From Thermonema lapsum (GTDB lineage: Bacteria > Bacteroidota > Bacteroidia > Cytophagales > Thermonemataceae), in NCBI RefSeq assembly GCF_011761635.1, contig NZ_JAASRN010000002.1:522634-586633 (forward strand): a DNA stretch of 64,000 nucleotides, given 5' to 3'. Under the pieces are notes generated by a model, which saw nothing but the letters and a program-made list of their open reading frames with translations, was not told where the DNA came from and did no database searches. Both the position numbers and the translations under genes were made by a program. Below are positions 29,650-40,435 of this stretch, piece after piece (positions within the stretch are counted from its first letter, which is position 1; each line of letters opens with the position of its first letter).

Positions 29650-29900
29650 TCATTGTAAAAGCAGCTCCATGTTAAAGTTTTATTAACACTTTATTACTTC
29701 ATTTTTGTCTTTTTTATCGCACATCTGCCGGCTCGTAGTTATCTTTTTCGTATTTTTCCACATATAGCTTATACACATCACAGGATGCTAATTAAAATAC
29801 AGCAAGAAATCAAAATTTGAAGAAAAGAAAGCACCTTTAAAGTACCCACATTACATCAGCAGAAAGTTTTTTCGCACGATGCAGTATAGCTCAAGCATGC

Positions 29901-29954
29901 AAAAAGCGCAAAAGCAACAGCGTCTTGGCAAGCTCCCCGCTGCTACTTTTGCGC
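29901..29954 (-). terminator. Terminator of ligA
   Basis: On the minus strand, a 17-bp stem (29938-29954 with 29906-29922; two G-T wobbles) is followed by five T residues (29905-29901). It is 23 bases past the ligA stop. Confidence 0.85.
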
Positions 29955-29976
29955 TCCCATGAACTCAATCATTCCT

Positions 29977-32234
<2,258 letters not shown>

Positions 32235-32307
32235 AAATATTGCTAACTTAAAAACATGAACACTTACAAAAGAACAAAGCTTTTTCATTTCTAAAAAAGA
32301 AAATGGT

Positions 32308-33111
32308 ATGAAACCCAAATCCGTCATTAGCATTATTGGTGTTGTCATCGTGGGCATCATTCTGTTGGTACTTGTTACCAACACCTTTGTACAAATTGAA
32401 TCGGGCACCGTAGGGGTAGTCAAAAAATTAGGTGCCGTAGAAAGCGAGGTTCTTCAAGAGGGGCTTCACCTTATCAACCCCTTTACCACTGATGTGATTA
32501 TTATGGATGCAAGAGTGCAGAAGTATGAAGTAAATGCTACAGCCTCGTCCAGAGACTTGCAACCAATCACTGCGCGCGTAGCAGTGAATTTTTACATAGA
32601 TAAAGAAGCGGCATCAAAAATCTACCGAGAGCTTGGACTGGGTTATTTGAGCACTATCATCGACCCCACCATCCAAGAGTCCATGAAATCGGCTACTTCT
32701 CACTACACCGCCGAAGAACTCATTACCAAGCGTCCGGAAATCAAACAGGTAGCCTTTGACTACGTGCGCGAGCGTTTAGGTAAAAACCATATCATTGTTA
32801 CTGACTTTTCTATCATCGACTTTGCTTTTTCACCCGAGTTCACACACGCTATTGAACAGAAACAAATTGCTGAACAAGAAGCCCTGGCAGAGAAAAACCG
32901 CCTGGAACGTGTCAAGATGCAAGCCCAACAAGAAATAGAACGCGCCCGTGCACAAGCCGAAGCCCAACGCTTGCTGCAGCAGTCTATCGATGACAAAGTG
33001 CTTACGCTCCGCTTTCTTGAGAAGTGGAATGGCGAGCTACCCATCGTCATGGGTAGCAACGATGGCGCCTTCCTCGACGTTACTCAGTTTGCGCGCACAA
33101 AGCGCAAATAA
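32308..33111 (+). CDS. SPFH/prohibitin family membrane protein
   Basis: A 267-residue SPFH-domain protein. One N-terminal membrane segment (7-26) leads to the SPFH domain (about 28-200), with the typical G-T-V-G-V-V-K-K-L-G and E-G-L-H-L-I-N-P-F pieces. A Glu/Ala/Gln-rich coiled coil (185-230) follows, with a short tail. Family members form large ring-like assemblies in membranes and are tied to protease control (as HflK/HflC with FtsH). Here that is inferred. A perfect palindromic terminator follows. Confidence 0.88.
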   Translation: MKPKSVISIIGVVIVGIILLVLVTNTFVQIESGTVGVVKKLGAVESEVLQEGLHLINPFTTDVIIMDARVQKYEVNATASSRDLQPITARVAVNFYIDKEAASKIYRELGLGYLSTIIDPTIQESMKSATSHYTAEELITKRPEIKQVAFDYVRERLGKNHIIVTDFSIIDFAFSPEFTHAIEQKQIAEQEALAEKNRLERVKMQAQQEIERARAQAEAQRLLQQSIDDKVLTLRFLEKWNGELPIVMGSNDGAFLDVTQFARTKRK

Positions 33112-33134
33112 AATCGATATATCCAAGCCTTTGT

Positions 33135-33165
33135 GAGCGAAAACAATTGTTTTCGCTCTTTTTTT
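33135..33165 (+). terminator. Palindromic terminator after the SPFH gene
   Basis: A perfect 24-base palindrome (33135-33158) followed by T7 forms a stem of about 10 bp with a short AATT loop. Confidence 0.85.
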
Positions 33166-33222
33166 GTCAAAAGGCAACCTATAGCAGGTGTTTGCGTATC
33201 GCAGGAAAAGGCATCGTTTTCT

Positions 33223-33253
33223 TTTGCTTTTTTAAGAGAAAAAACTATTTTTG
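33223..33253 (+). promoter_or_regulatory. Bacteroidota-type promoter for the small secreted membrane protein
   Basis: TTTG (33223-33226), a 19-base spacer and TATTTTTG (33246-33253), 33 bases before the ATG. Full consensus match. Confidence 0.65.
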
Positions 33254-33286
33254 GAGAGCATCGTCCACCTTTAAAAAAGCACCCAT

Positions 33287-33730
33287 ATGAAGAACACATT
33301 GACCCTCGTCTTTTTGTTTGCCCTCCTTTTTGTTGCAAACAGCTATGCCCAGCAGAAAGCACAAACTTACGAAGAACCTTCGCCACTGAACAGTGCTTTG
33401 ATAGAAGAGGTTGCTCCTGCTCCCATGGCAGATGCGCACGCTGCCCCGCAGACTATTCAAAAGCAAAGCACCAACATGGAAGCTCCCACATCGGTACAAT
33501 TGACCGAAAAGCAGCAAAAGCAGTTCGAGCGCATTCAGAAAAAGTTAGAAAAGAAAGTCAATAAAAAAGCTGAAGAGGCTAAAAAAGCCTATATGAACAA
33601 CTATGTGCTCATCGGCATCATCTTGATGGCAGTAGGCTTGATTTTGGCACTATTTCCCGTAGTTGGCATCATCGGTATCATCTTGTTGATTGTGGGCTTG
33701 GTATTTCTGATTTTGGGCTTAGTAGGCTAA
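33287..33730 (+). CDS. Small exported membrane protein of unknown function
   Basis: A 147-residue protein. The signal peptide (1-22) is clear. A Pro/Ala-rich spacer is followed by a Lys/Gln-rich helix (about 70-100) and then a long Ile/Leu/Gly hydrophobic stretch of about 43 residues ending in LVGLVFLILGLVG, room for two membrane spans. Proteins with a signal peptide, a charged helix and a terminal Ile/Gly-rich pair of helices recur in Bacteroidota. Function is unknown. It has its own promoter. Confidence 0.72.
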   Translation: MKNTLTLVFLFALLFVANSYAQQKAQTYEEPSPLNSALIEEVAPAPMADAHAAPQTIQKQSTNMEAPTSVQLTEKQQKQFERIQKKLEKKVNKKAEEAKKAYMNNYVLIGIILMAVGLILALFPVVGIIGIILLIVGLVFLILGLVG

Positions 33731-33816
33731 GTGAGAGTCCATAGTTCTTTTCTATCATTTTTGAATTTAGGGGCATCATCAAAAGTTGCCCCTTTCCCTT
33801 TTAAGGAAAAAGAATC

Positions 33817-34926
33817 ATGAAAAACTATCTCCTCGCTTGCGTGCTGTTTTTGTGCTTGGCTGCTTGCAATAACACCGGCACAACAAGCACACATTCAACA
33901 CAAGAAAGAAGCGAGGCTTCTGCTGAGGACAGCCTGCGTTATCCACAAGAAAAACACCTGCGTAACCTGCGCCAACTCACTTTTGGCGGCAACAATGCCG
34001 AGGCTTATTTTAGCTTCGACGGTCAAAAAATTGTTTTCCAATCGGATTATGCGGCTTGGGGCGTGCGTTGCGACCAGATTTTTTATTTCGACCTGAAAGC
34101 AGGTAATATGAAAAAACAAGTCCCACGACGCATCAGCAACAACTTAGGACGCACCACTTGCTCTTATTTCCTTCCCGGCGACAGCCTCATCGTATTTGCC
34201 TCGACCTTTGAGGCTGACAGCAGCTGCCCGCCTCCTCCGCCACGCCTCAAAGGTAAATATGTATGGACTGTGTATGACAGCTATGATATTTACGTTGCCG
34301 ACCTGCAAGGCAATATAGTGAAGAAACTCACTGATACCCCCGGCTATGATGCCGAAGCGACCGTTTCGCCGCGCGGCGACAAAATCGTATTTACCTCCAT
34401 GCGGTCTGGCGACTTGGAACTGTGGGTGATGGACATCGACGGAAGCAACCCCAAGCAAATCACCCACGAGCTGGGATATGACGGCGGCGCCTTCTTCTCG
34501 CCCGATGGCAGCAAAATTGTATTCCGGGCTTCACGTCCCAAAACCGAAGAAGAAATACGGGAATACAAGGAATTGCTCAGCCGCGGCTTGGTGCAACCCA
34601 CCCAAATGGAAATATTCGTTTGTGATGCCGACGGAAGCAACCTGCGCCAGTTAACTCATTTAGGCAAAGCCAATTGGGCGCCTTTCTTTCACCCTTCGGG
34701 CAAAAAGATTATTTTCAGCTCCAACCATGCCTATGATAAGGGCTTCCGCTTCAATCTGTATATGATAAACTTAGACGGCAGCGGACTTGAGCAAATCACC
34801 TATGACGGTGTATTTGATGCCTTTCCCATGTTTTCGCCCGATGGGAAGCGCCTTATCTTCAGCTCGAACCGAAACAATCAAGGTACTCGCGATACCAATT
34901 TGTTTATTGCCGATTGGGTAGAATAA
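33817..34926 (+). CDS. PD40/TolB-like beta-propeller lipoprotein
   Basis: A 369-residue lipoprotein (LAAC, Cys17) with a beta-propeller built of PD40 blades. The repeats FSFDGQKIVFQS, VSPRGDKIVFTS, FSPDGSKIVFRA, FHPSGKKIIFSS and FSPDGKRLIFSS are clear. Such propellers bind proteins or sugars at the outer membrane or in the periplasm. The insertion with SSCPPPPPRLKG near residues 130-140 is unusual but resembles other bacterial PD40 proteins. The next gene starts on its stop (TAATG), so the two are coupled. Confidence 0.85.
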   Translation: MKNYLLACVLFLCLAACNNTGTTSTHSTQERSEASAEDSLRYPQEKHLRNLRQLTFGGNNAEAYFSFDGQKIVFQSDYAAWGVRCDQIFYFDLKAGNMKKQVPRRISNNLGRTTCSYFLPGDSLIVFASTFEADSSCPPPPPRLKGKYVWTVYDSYDIYVADLQGNIVKKLTDTPGYDAEATVSPRGDKIVFTSMRSGDLELWVMDIDGSNPKQITHELGYDGGAFFSPDGSKIVFRASRPKTEEEIREYKELLSRGLVQPTQMEIFVCDADGSNLRQLTHLGKANWAPFFHPSGKKIIFSSNHAYDKGFRFNLYMINLDGSGLEQITYDGVFDAFPMFSPDGKRLIFSSNRNNQGTRDTNLFIADWVE

Positions 34927-35561
34927 TGAAAACTCCAAAAGATGAAAAAAGTATGATTCCAAGCATGCGAAAGTTAAGCCCCCTATTGACCGCCTTTGCC
35001 ATCAGTGCTTTGTTGTGGCAATGCAAAGAGAGTAATCCCAAAAGTGCTGGAGAAATGCCGCCTATTCCCGAACAGCAAAGCGGTTATTATGAAGTGGTGT
35101 TAGGTGATAGCACTTACAAAGACAGCCTCTTGCATTCACAAAGCCGTTTCCAATATCCCTACAATGGCAAGTTTCCTCTCATCACAGCCATTATCGTGGA
35201 TTCCCTGAAGCCTTATCATCGCATCATTGCCAACCTTTTTGTAAAAGACAGCAGCCGCTACCTCACCGACACCGTCTTTCAGCTGCGCAAGGAAGGCTTT
35301 ATGGACACACTAAACCCTCAAAGTTCTTTAGTGTTCATCTTTCACGGCACCGAGCATTACTCTTTCCTCGATAACTTAATCTTACAGGAAGGTAAAATAC
35401 ACGTGCAAGAGCTGGGCAAGGGACGCCTGCAGGCTGCCTTTGAAGGCACTGCCTACTCTCTACGCGACACACTTTATCAAAATGGGAAAAAAGTAAAAGG
35501 ACGTATTGTTTTTCAAACGCCCAACATTCATTATAAAAACATGAGCGCTGGAAAAGAATAA
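34926..35561 (+). CDS. Hypothetical lipoprotein coupled to the PD40 lipoprotein
   Basis: A 211-residue protein from the ATG at 34926, which overlaps the preceding TAA by one base. Internal ATGs at 34953 and 34965 are also possible; the last gives MRKLSPLLTAFAISALLWQC, a clean lipoprotein signal. The mature part is mostly beta-like with many Tyr and Ser residues. No family is recognised. Adjacency and TAATG coupling tie it to the propeller lipoprotein, so both may act together at the cell envelope. Confidence 0.75.
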   Translation: MKTPKDEKSMIPSMRKLSPLLTAFAISALLWQCKESNPKSAGEMPPIPEQQSGYYEVVLGDSTYKDSLLHSQSRFQYPYNGKFPLITAIIVDSLKPYHRIIANLFVKDSSRYLTDTVFQLRKEGFMDTLNPQSSLVFIFHGTEHYSFLDNLILQEGKIHVQELGKGRLQAAFEGTAYSLRDTLYQNGKKVKGRIVFQTPNIHYKNMSAGKE

Positions 35562-35567
35562 AGCGTT

Positions 35568-35843
35568 ATGAACAAAGCCTGCAAAATCCGTGTATATGGA
35601 CGCGTGCAAGGGGTATGGTTTCGTGCCTACACCCAACGCAAAGCCCAAGAGCTGGACATCAAGGGCTTTGTGCGCAACGAAGCCGACGGTACCGTGTACA
35701 TAGAAGCAGAAGGCGAAGAAAATGCCATGAAGGCATTCATTGAATGGTGTCAAGAAGGACCACCTTTGGCAAAAGTAGAACGCATAGAGGTAGAACCGCT
35801 GAAAGAAATCCCCAGCTACGACGGCTTCAGCATTCGCCGATAG
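35568..35843 (+). CDS. acyP: Acylphosphatase
   Basis: A 91-residue acylphosphatase that hydrolyses carboxyl-phosphate bonds such as those of acetyl or carbamoyl phosphate. The two signature motifs are VQGVWFRAY with catalytic Arg19 and GFVRNEADGTV with Asn37, spaced as in the family. It starts seven bases after the stop of the lipoprotein gene, so it may belong to the same transcript by chance. It ends with TAG. Confidence 0.95.
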   Translation: MNKACKIRVYGRVQGVWFRAYTQRKAQELDIKGFVRNEADGTVYIEAEGEENAMKAFIEWCQEGPPLAKVERIEVEPLKEIPSYDGFSIRR

Positions 35844-35890
35844 GCTGCCAAGAGTTATTTACATTTTTCGCTTATTACTTTTTTGCAAAT

Positions 35891-35925
35891 GCCATCGTTT
35901 TTTTAAATTTAAAAAAAACGATGGC
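35891..35925 (+). repeat. Long inverted repeat just upstream of the ankyrin gene
   Basis: GCCATCGTTTTTTT pairs with AAAAAAACGATGGC (stem of about 14 bp, extending through AAATTT with one bulged base). It lacks a T run on the plus strand and ends 12 bases before the ATG at 35937. It could terminate the acylphosphatase transcript or hide the ribosome site of the next gene. Confidence 0.6.
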
Positions 35926-35936
35926 TTGTTTCTATT

Positions 35937-37940
35937 ATGACGGCTTTAAGCACCCGGCAACAACTTTTCTTGGATTATTGCCTCAATGGACAAGTAAGCG
36001 AAGCCGAGGCTTTACTGAAAGAAGGTATTTCTGCCAACACGCATGACTCCTTGGGGCGTACCGCCCTCATGCTGGCATGCATGCAAGCCGATGCTACCGA
36101 CCTGGTTGCCCTACTACTGGCATACGGGGCTGACCCTACCCTCACCGACCAGGAAGGACTCAGCGCCTTTGATTATGCCACACAAGCACAAGCTCATGAA
36201 AGTCTGCACCTGCTTCATACTTACAAAACCCCCCCCTCTATCAATGCAGAAAACGAAATCCCTTTGACTATGGAAAAAAGCACTTCTGCCAAACCGATGC
36301 CCATCGAAACACTGGAAGCCATTCTGCAAGTATGTGATGAGCTGAAGGGCTTACATCCGGAGGTTAACCCCTTCATCTACTTCAAAAAAGCATCGGTTTA
36401 TTTGCAAATGAACAAACGCCACGAAGCCCAAAAGCTCTTGAAAATCACGCTTGAAACCTTTAAAGAGGCTTATGGCGAAGCTACTCAAGCAAGCCACTGG
36501 AGCAGGCGTGTCAAAGAACTATACATGCAAATCATACGCTTGCAAGCCGGCTTGCATCCCGAAGCCCTCTATGAAAACATGTGGCTGTATAATGAAGCCT
36601 ACCACTTGGCAGAAGAACCAGAGCTACGCTTCGAGATGCGCGAAAGAAGAGATGAGTTATATGAGCGCTTTGTGAACAGTCCTATGCAGTTGAGCGGCAA
36701 AAAAGCAGTCTTCATTACCGAAGACCTGCCCTTAGAAGAGCCTGAGATTATCTTGCCGCTCATAGAAGAACGAAGGGGAGTATTTCGTTTTCTACATAGA
36801 GCGCCACAAAAAGGAGAGCTCTACCTGCTACACCCTTACCGACGACACGTAGCCTATCCCTTTAGCTATGCCTACGGAGCGCTGCTCGAAGACAAAGTCA
36901 ATGAATTGGTTCGTATTTTACAGCACTTAGGTGCCGGGAAAATAGAAATATTCACCGAAACGCTTCACAGCGACCCCGCCGCAGAACCACGTCCCGCCGA
37001 CTACGTGTACGAGCTGAACCCTACACAACGCCCCCATATCCCTTCGGATGTAGTGTGGTACCCCTACGAAGCAGAATGGCAACGTATGGTAAAACAACGC
37101 ATGCAGGGCGCTATTTTTTCCGCAGAATTGATATGCAGCATAGAGCAACTGCCCACACTCAGCAACGAAGAGCTGGATTGGATAGACAAGGATTTGCAGA
37201 CCCTCACTCAAATACAAGGGCAAAGTAGCAAACAAAAGCAAGGAAAGCGCAGCAACAAAGCCGCAGTCCCGAAGGTCGAAATCTATCGCCCGGCTTTGCA
37301 GTATCGTGTGCGGGTGCACTTCAGCCCGCTTGACAGCCTCACCGGCGACATCAAAATGGAAGAAATCCCTACCATCGACGTGCAATTGCTGCGGCAAGAG
37401 CACCCTCAAAGTCCAGATGTGGCTGCTTTCATCAAAAAAACAGAAACGAGCCCGCCACCTGTTTCGCCTAAGGATACGCGCATTGAACCACTCATACCAA
37501 AAGAAAATGGCGACATCGCCTTTGCGTCTTCTATGCCCACCCCAGAGGAAAGGGTAGAAGAGCCCATACAACCTCCCCTCATCCGACGAGAACGCCCAGA
37601 GGCAGAAGATGTGCTTGCCGAAAAGAAAAGCAAACAAAAAGCCGAAGACAAAGAAGAAGCTCCTTCCAAGCCCTCGAACGATGAAGCAAGCAATGAGGAT
37701 AAAAAATCAGCCACTTCTTCAAAGACATCAGAAGACAAAGAAGAAGTCCGCAGCTTCATTCAAAGCCTTACTCAAGAAGAGAAATTTTATTTTGAAATGC
37801 TGCAGCATGCCTATCAAGACGACGAAATATCGGCAGATATCCGTAAGGTGCTGGACCGCCGCCGCGAACGCCTACAAATTCCTTTAAAACGGGCGCAAGA
37901 ACTGGAAGAGGTCGTGAAAAAATACTATCGCACCCAATAA
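35937..37940 (+). CDS. Ankyrin-repeat multidomain protein of unknown function
   Basis: A 667-residue cytoplasmic protein. Residues 10-97 hold two to three ankyrin repeats (GRTALMLACMQADATDLVALLLAYGADP). Residues 120-250 are helical with TPR-like spacing. Residues 290-425 form a globular region with LYLLHPYRRHVAYPFSYAYG and DKVNELVRILQHLGA, not recognised as a family. Residues 430-610 are a charged low-complexity linker. Residues 612-663 are a helical unit (EEKFYFEML...DEISADIRKVLDRRRERL...RAQELEE), a pattern often found at the ends of large bacterial proteins. Function is unknown. Confidence 0.75.
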   Translation: MTALSTRQQLFLDYCLNGQVSEAEALLKEGISANTHDSLGRTALMLACMQADATDLVALLLAYGADPTLTDQEGLSAFDYATQAQAHESLHLLHTYKTPPSINAENEIPLTMEKSTSAKPMPIETLEAILQVCDELKGLHPEVNPFIYFKKASVYLQMNKRHEAQKLLKITLETFKEAYGEATQASHWSRRVKELYMQIIRLQAGLHPEALYENMWLYNEAYHLAEEPELRFEMRERRDELYERFVNSPMQLSGKKAVFITEDLPLEEPEIILPLIEERRGVFRFLHRAPQKGELYLLHPYRRHVAYPFSYAYGALLEDKVNELVRILQHLGAGKIEIFTETLHSDPAAEPRPADYVYELNPTQRPHIPSDVVWYPYEAEWQRMVKQRMQGAIFSAELICSIEQLPTLSNEELDWIDKDLQTLTQIQGQSSKQKQGKRSNKAAVPKVEIYRPALQYRVRVHFSPLDSLTGDIKMEEIPTIDVQLLRQEHPQSPDVAAFIKKTETSPPPVSPKDTRIEPLIPKENGDIAFASSMPTPEERVEEPIQPPLIRRERPEAEDVLAEKKSKQKAEDKEEAPSKPSNDEASNEDKKSATSSKTSEDKEEVRSFIQSLTQEEKFYFEMLQHAYQDDEISADIRKVLDRRRERLQIPLKRAQELEEVVKKYYRTQ

Positions 37941-37968
37941 GGTCGCTACAAAAGTTCGCACTTTTGTT

Positions 37969-37994
37969 AGCCCTATACCTTATGCTATAGGGCT
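37969..37994 (+). terminator. Weak terminator-like hairpin between the ankyrin gene and radA
   Basis: A 9-bp perfect stem (37969-37977 with 37986-37994) with an 8-base loop and no T run. A second 7-bp hairpin (37949-37955 with 37961-37967) lies just before it. Confidence 0.35.
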
Positions 37995-38012
37995 CTGCTT
38001 AGTGCTTGCCTG

Positions 38013-38020
38013 TAATTTTG
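38013..38020 (+). promoter_or_regulatory. -7 element of the radA promoter
   Basis: TAATTTTG is an exact TAnnTTTG match, 39 bases before the radA GTG start. The -33 region is not clear. Confidence 0.5.
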
Positions 38021-38058
38021 CGTATTTTCGTTTTTCACTAAAACTTCAGCCAAAAAAC

Positions 38059-39426
38059 GTGACCAAATCCAAAACCCAATATTTCTGTCAAAACTGCGGG
38101 CATGCTTCACCTAAATGGATGGGGCGCTGTCCTTCCTGCGGTGAATGGAACACCTTCGTAGAAGAGATTACCTCAGGCAAACAAGAAAAAAATGAATGGC
38201 GCCAAAGTAGTAGCAAACAAATAGCCAACAAAGCACGCAAAATACAAGATATCAGCTACGAAGCCCAGTATCGTATCGAAATTGCCGACCGCGAGTTAAG
38301 GCGTGTACTGGGTGGGGGCATTGTGCCCGGCTCATTGATACTTATCGGTGGTGAGCCCGGCATCGGTAAATCCACACTTATGCTGCAGCTGGCGCTTTCG
38401 CTTTCTAAACTCAGGGTGTTGTATGTTTCCGGCGAAGAGAGTGAGCAACAAATAAAAATGCGAGCAGAGCGCCTGTCAGTACGCAGCAACAACTGCTTTG
38501 TGCTGGCAGAAACCTCTACACAAAACATTTTCAAACAAATAGAAGCCATCGAGCCCCAGTTGGTCATCATTGACTCTATTCAAACGCTGCACTCGCCAAT
38601 GCTTGACTCGGCAGCAGGCAGCATATCGCAAGTTCGGCAGTGTACTGCCGAAGTCATGAAATTTGCCAAAGAAACTAATACGCCGGTGTTTTTGGTAGGG
38701 CACATTACCAAAGAGGGCAGCTTGGCAGGTCCTAAGGTTCTGGAGCACATGGTCGATACGGTCTTGCAATTTGAAGGCGACCGCCACATGACCTACCGCA
38801 TTTTGCGCACCATCAAAAACCGCTTTGGTTCTACTTCCGAACTGGGCATTTATGAGATGCGTGCCGACGGGCTGCGTGAAGTAAGCAACCCTTCCGAAAT
38901 ACTGCTTTCACAGCGAGAAGAAGAACTTAGCGGCGTAGCCATAGGTTCTACCATAGAAGGCAACCGCCCCCTGTTAGTAGAAGTGCAGTCATTGGTGAGT
39001 CATGCCACCTACGGCACCCCTCAGCGCAGCAGTACCGGTTTCGATGCCAAACGCCTAAATATGTTGTTGGCAGTACTTGAGAAACGCGCAGGCTTTAGGC
39101 TTGGTGACCAAGACGTATTTTTGAACATCGCCGGTGGCTTGCGTGTCGAAGACCCCGCCATAGACCTGGCTGTTTGCTGCTCCATAGCCTCTTCTTACGA
39201 AGAAAGCATACTGCCGCCTACCCTTTGCTTTGCCGGCGAAGTAGGCTTGGGCGGTGAGGTGCGCGCCATCACCAAAATAGAGCAACGCATCGCCGAAGCC
39301 GAAAAGCTGGGCTTTCGAAGCATCATCACATCCAAATATAACCTCAAAGGGCTCGACCTGCGAAAATTCAACATAGAGATACACGGGGTGGCACAGCTCG
39401 ATGAGGTCTTCCGTACTTTATTTTAA
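38059..39426 (+). CDS. radA: DNA repair protein RadA
   Basis: A 455-residue RadA (Sms), a RecA-related branch-migration ATPase. It begins with a C4 zinc finger (CQNCGHASPKWMGRCPSCGEW), then Walker A GEPGIGKST, and the RadA-specific KNRFGS motif. The C-terminal part is a Lon-like domain. I take the GTG at 38059, giving VTKSKTQYFCQNC. The in-frame GTG at 38002 would add 19 residues absent from the family, and the -7 element at 38013 lies inside that extension. 455 residues is the usual length. Confidence 0.95.
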   Translation: MTKSKTQYFCQNCGHASPKWMGRCPSCGEWNTFVEEITSGKQEKNEWRQSSSKQIANKARKIQDISYEAQYRIEIADRELRRVLGGGIVPGSLILIGGEPGIGKSTLMLQLALSLSKLRVLYVSGEESEQQIKMRAERLSVRSNNCFVLAETSTQNIFKQIEAIEPQLVIIDSIQTLHSPMLDSAAGSISQVRQCTAEVMKFAKETNTPVFLVGHITKEGSLAGPKVLEHMVDTVLQFEGDRHMTYRILRTIKNRFGSTSELGIYEMRADGLREVSNPSEILLSQREEELSGVAIGSTIEGNRPLLVEVQSLVSHATYGTPQRSSTGFDAKRLNMLLAVLEKRAGFRLGDQDVFLNIAGGLRVEDPAIDLAVCCSIASSYEESILPPTLCFAGEVGLGGEVRAITKIEQRIAEAEKLGFRSIITSKYNLKGLDLRKFNIEIHGVAQLDEVFRTLF

Positions 39427-39482
39427 CTCTGGTCTGTTTTTTGCCTTTTGAAATAGTGAACACACCCCAAAAAGGCAAAATC

Positions 39483-39935
39483 ATGAACATCAGACTATGT
39501 GCATTGTTTGCTACTGCCCTGTTGCTATTTACGTGGGCAGGGGCTTATAGCCAATCCCGTGAGGTACAAGAAAAGTACTTGTCCCGACGGTGGATTTACG
39601 AGCCTTCTTTTTCACAAGCGCCCTCCTCACTACTAGAAAAAGAAAGCCTCGATAAATCGGATACCGAACTGCAGCTTGAAGGCGAGTTGAGCAGCAAACA
39701 CGTTGAGCACTACGAATTCGCCGTCCTCCAGTTTAAACGCTCGGGCAAGCTGCGTTACCGCAATCAAGGCGGTATAGAGCGCGACGGTAGATGGCGTCTG
39801 AGCGGCGACGGACGTACGCTCTTTTTAGAGCTGGATGAAAAAACCTACCGCTACCGAGTGGAGGCACTCACACCCTCGCAATTGGTCATCAGCCACGAAG
39901 ACGGCAGCAGGTGGGTATTTTCGCCAGAGAAATAA
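39483..39935 (+). CDS. Hypothetical secreted protein, lipocalin-like
   Basis: A 150-residue protein with a signal peptide (MNIRLCALFATALLLFTWAGAYSQ). I choose the ATG at 39483 over a TTG at 39441, since it places the signal at the N-terminus. The mature part has small beta-strand patterns, such as DGRWRLSGDGRTLFLELDE and YRVEALTPSQLVIS, like the lipocalin-like domains (DUF4923/DUF5004-type) of Bacteroidota. That match is a guess from pattern. Confidence 0.65.
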   Translation: MNIRLCALFATALLLFTWAGAYSQSREVQEKYLSRRWIYEPSFSQAPSSLLEKESLDKSDTELQLEGELSSKHVEHYEFAVLQFKRSGKLRYRNQGGIERDGRWRLSGDGRTLFLELDEKTYRYRVEALTPSQLVISHEDGSRWVFSPEK

Positions 39936-40201
39936 TGCAACCAAAATTACAGGTGTAAAATCTCTCATCACATTTTTCCCCTTTGTCGTTCGTCGTTTGG
40001 TTTCTTTCTTTCATCCTTTTGGCATACCACTTCATTGGCAAAGGCATTGAAAGAAGCTCAAGGCAGGCTTTTTAGTCTATTTTTCCATACGATTCCATAA
40101 AATCAATCTTACATGCAAGGGCTAAGCATTGAAAGACGGCAAGCCACCCCCTTTTGTTATTTAGGGGAAAGAATTGCCCCAAACCTTAACTTTTGAATAC
40201 T

Positions 40202-40429
40202 ATGAAAAAGCTTGCTGAGCTTCCGCCTGTTCCCTTCACGGTGCGCATGCACGACCTGCGCAATTTAGAAGGGTTGGGGGTTACACCCAAACAGTTATAT
40301 ACCGTAGTGAAAGTGCTTGAAGTAAATGGGCAGGTCATAGGATTTCGCCTATTGGAAATTCCCCTTGCCGAAGACGAGGTGTTTAATGCCAGCAGGTTTT
40401 ATATTTACGCCACAGCAAACCCTAACTAA
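40202..40429 (+). CDS. Small hypothetical protein
   Basis: A 75-residue soluble protein. The ATG at 40202 is taken over the in-frame TTG at 40193. It contains a VRMHDLRNLEGLGVTPKQLY segment and a beta-rich centre, with no signal and no known motif. It sits six bases upstream of menE, so the two may be co-transcribed; a role in menaquinone synthesis is not supported by the sequence. The 266 bases before it (39936-40201) show no gene. Confidence 0.6.
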   Translation: MKKLAELPPVPFTVRMHDLRNLEGLGVTPKQLYTVVKVLEVNGQVIGFRLLEIPLAEDEVFNASRFYIYATANPN

Positions 40430-40435
40430 AAAAGC

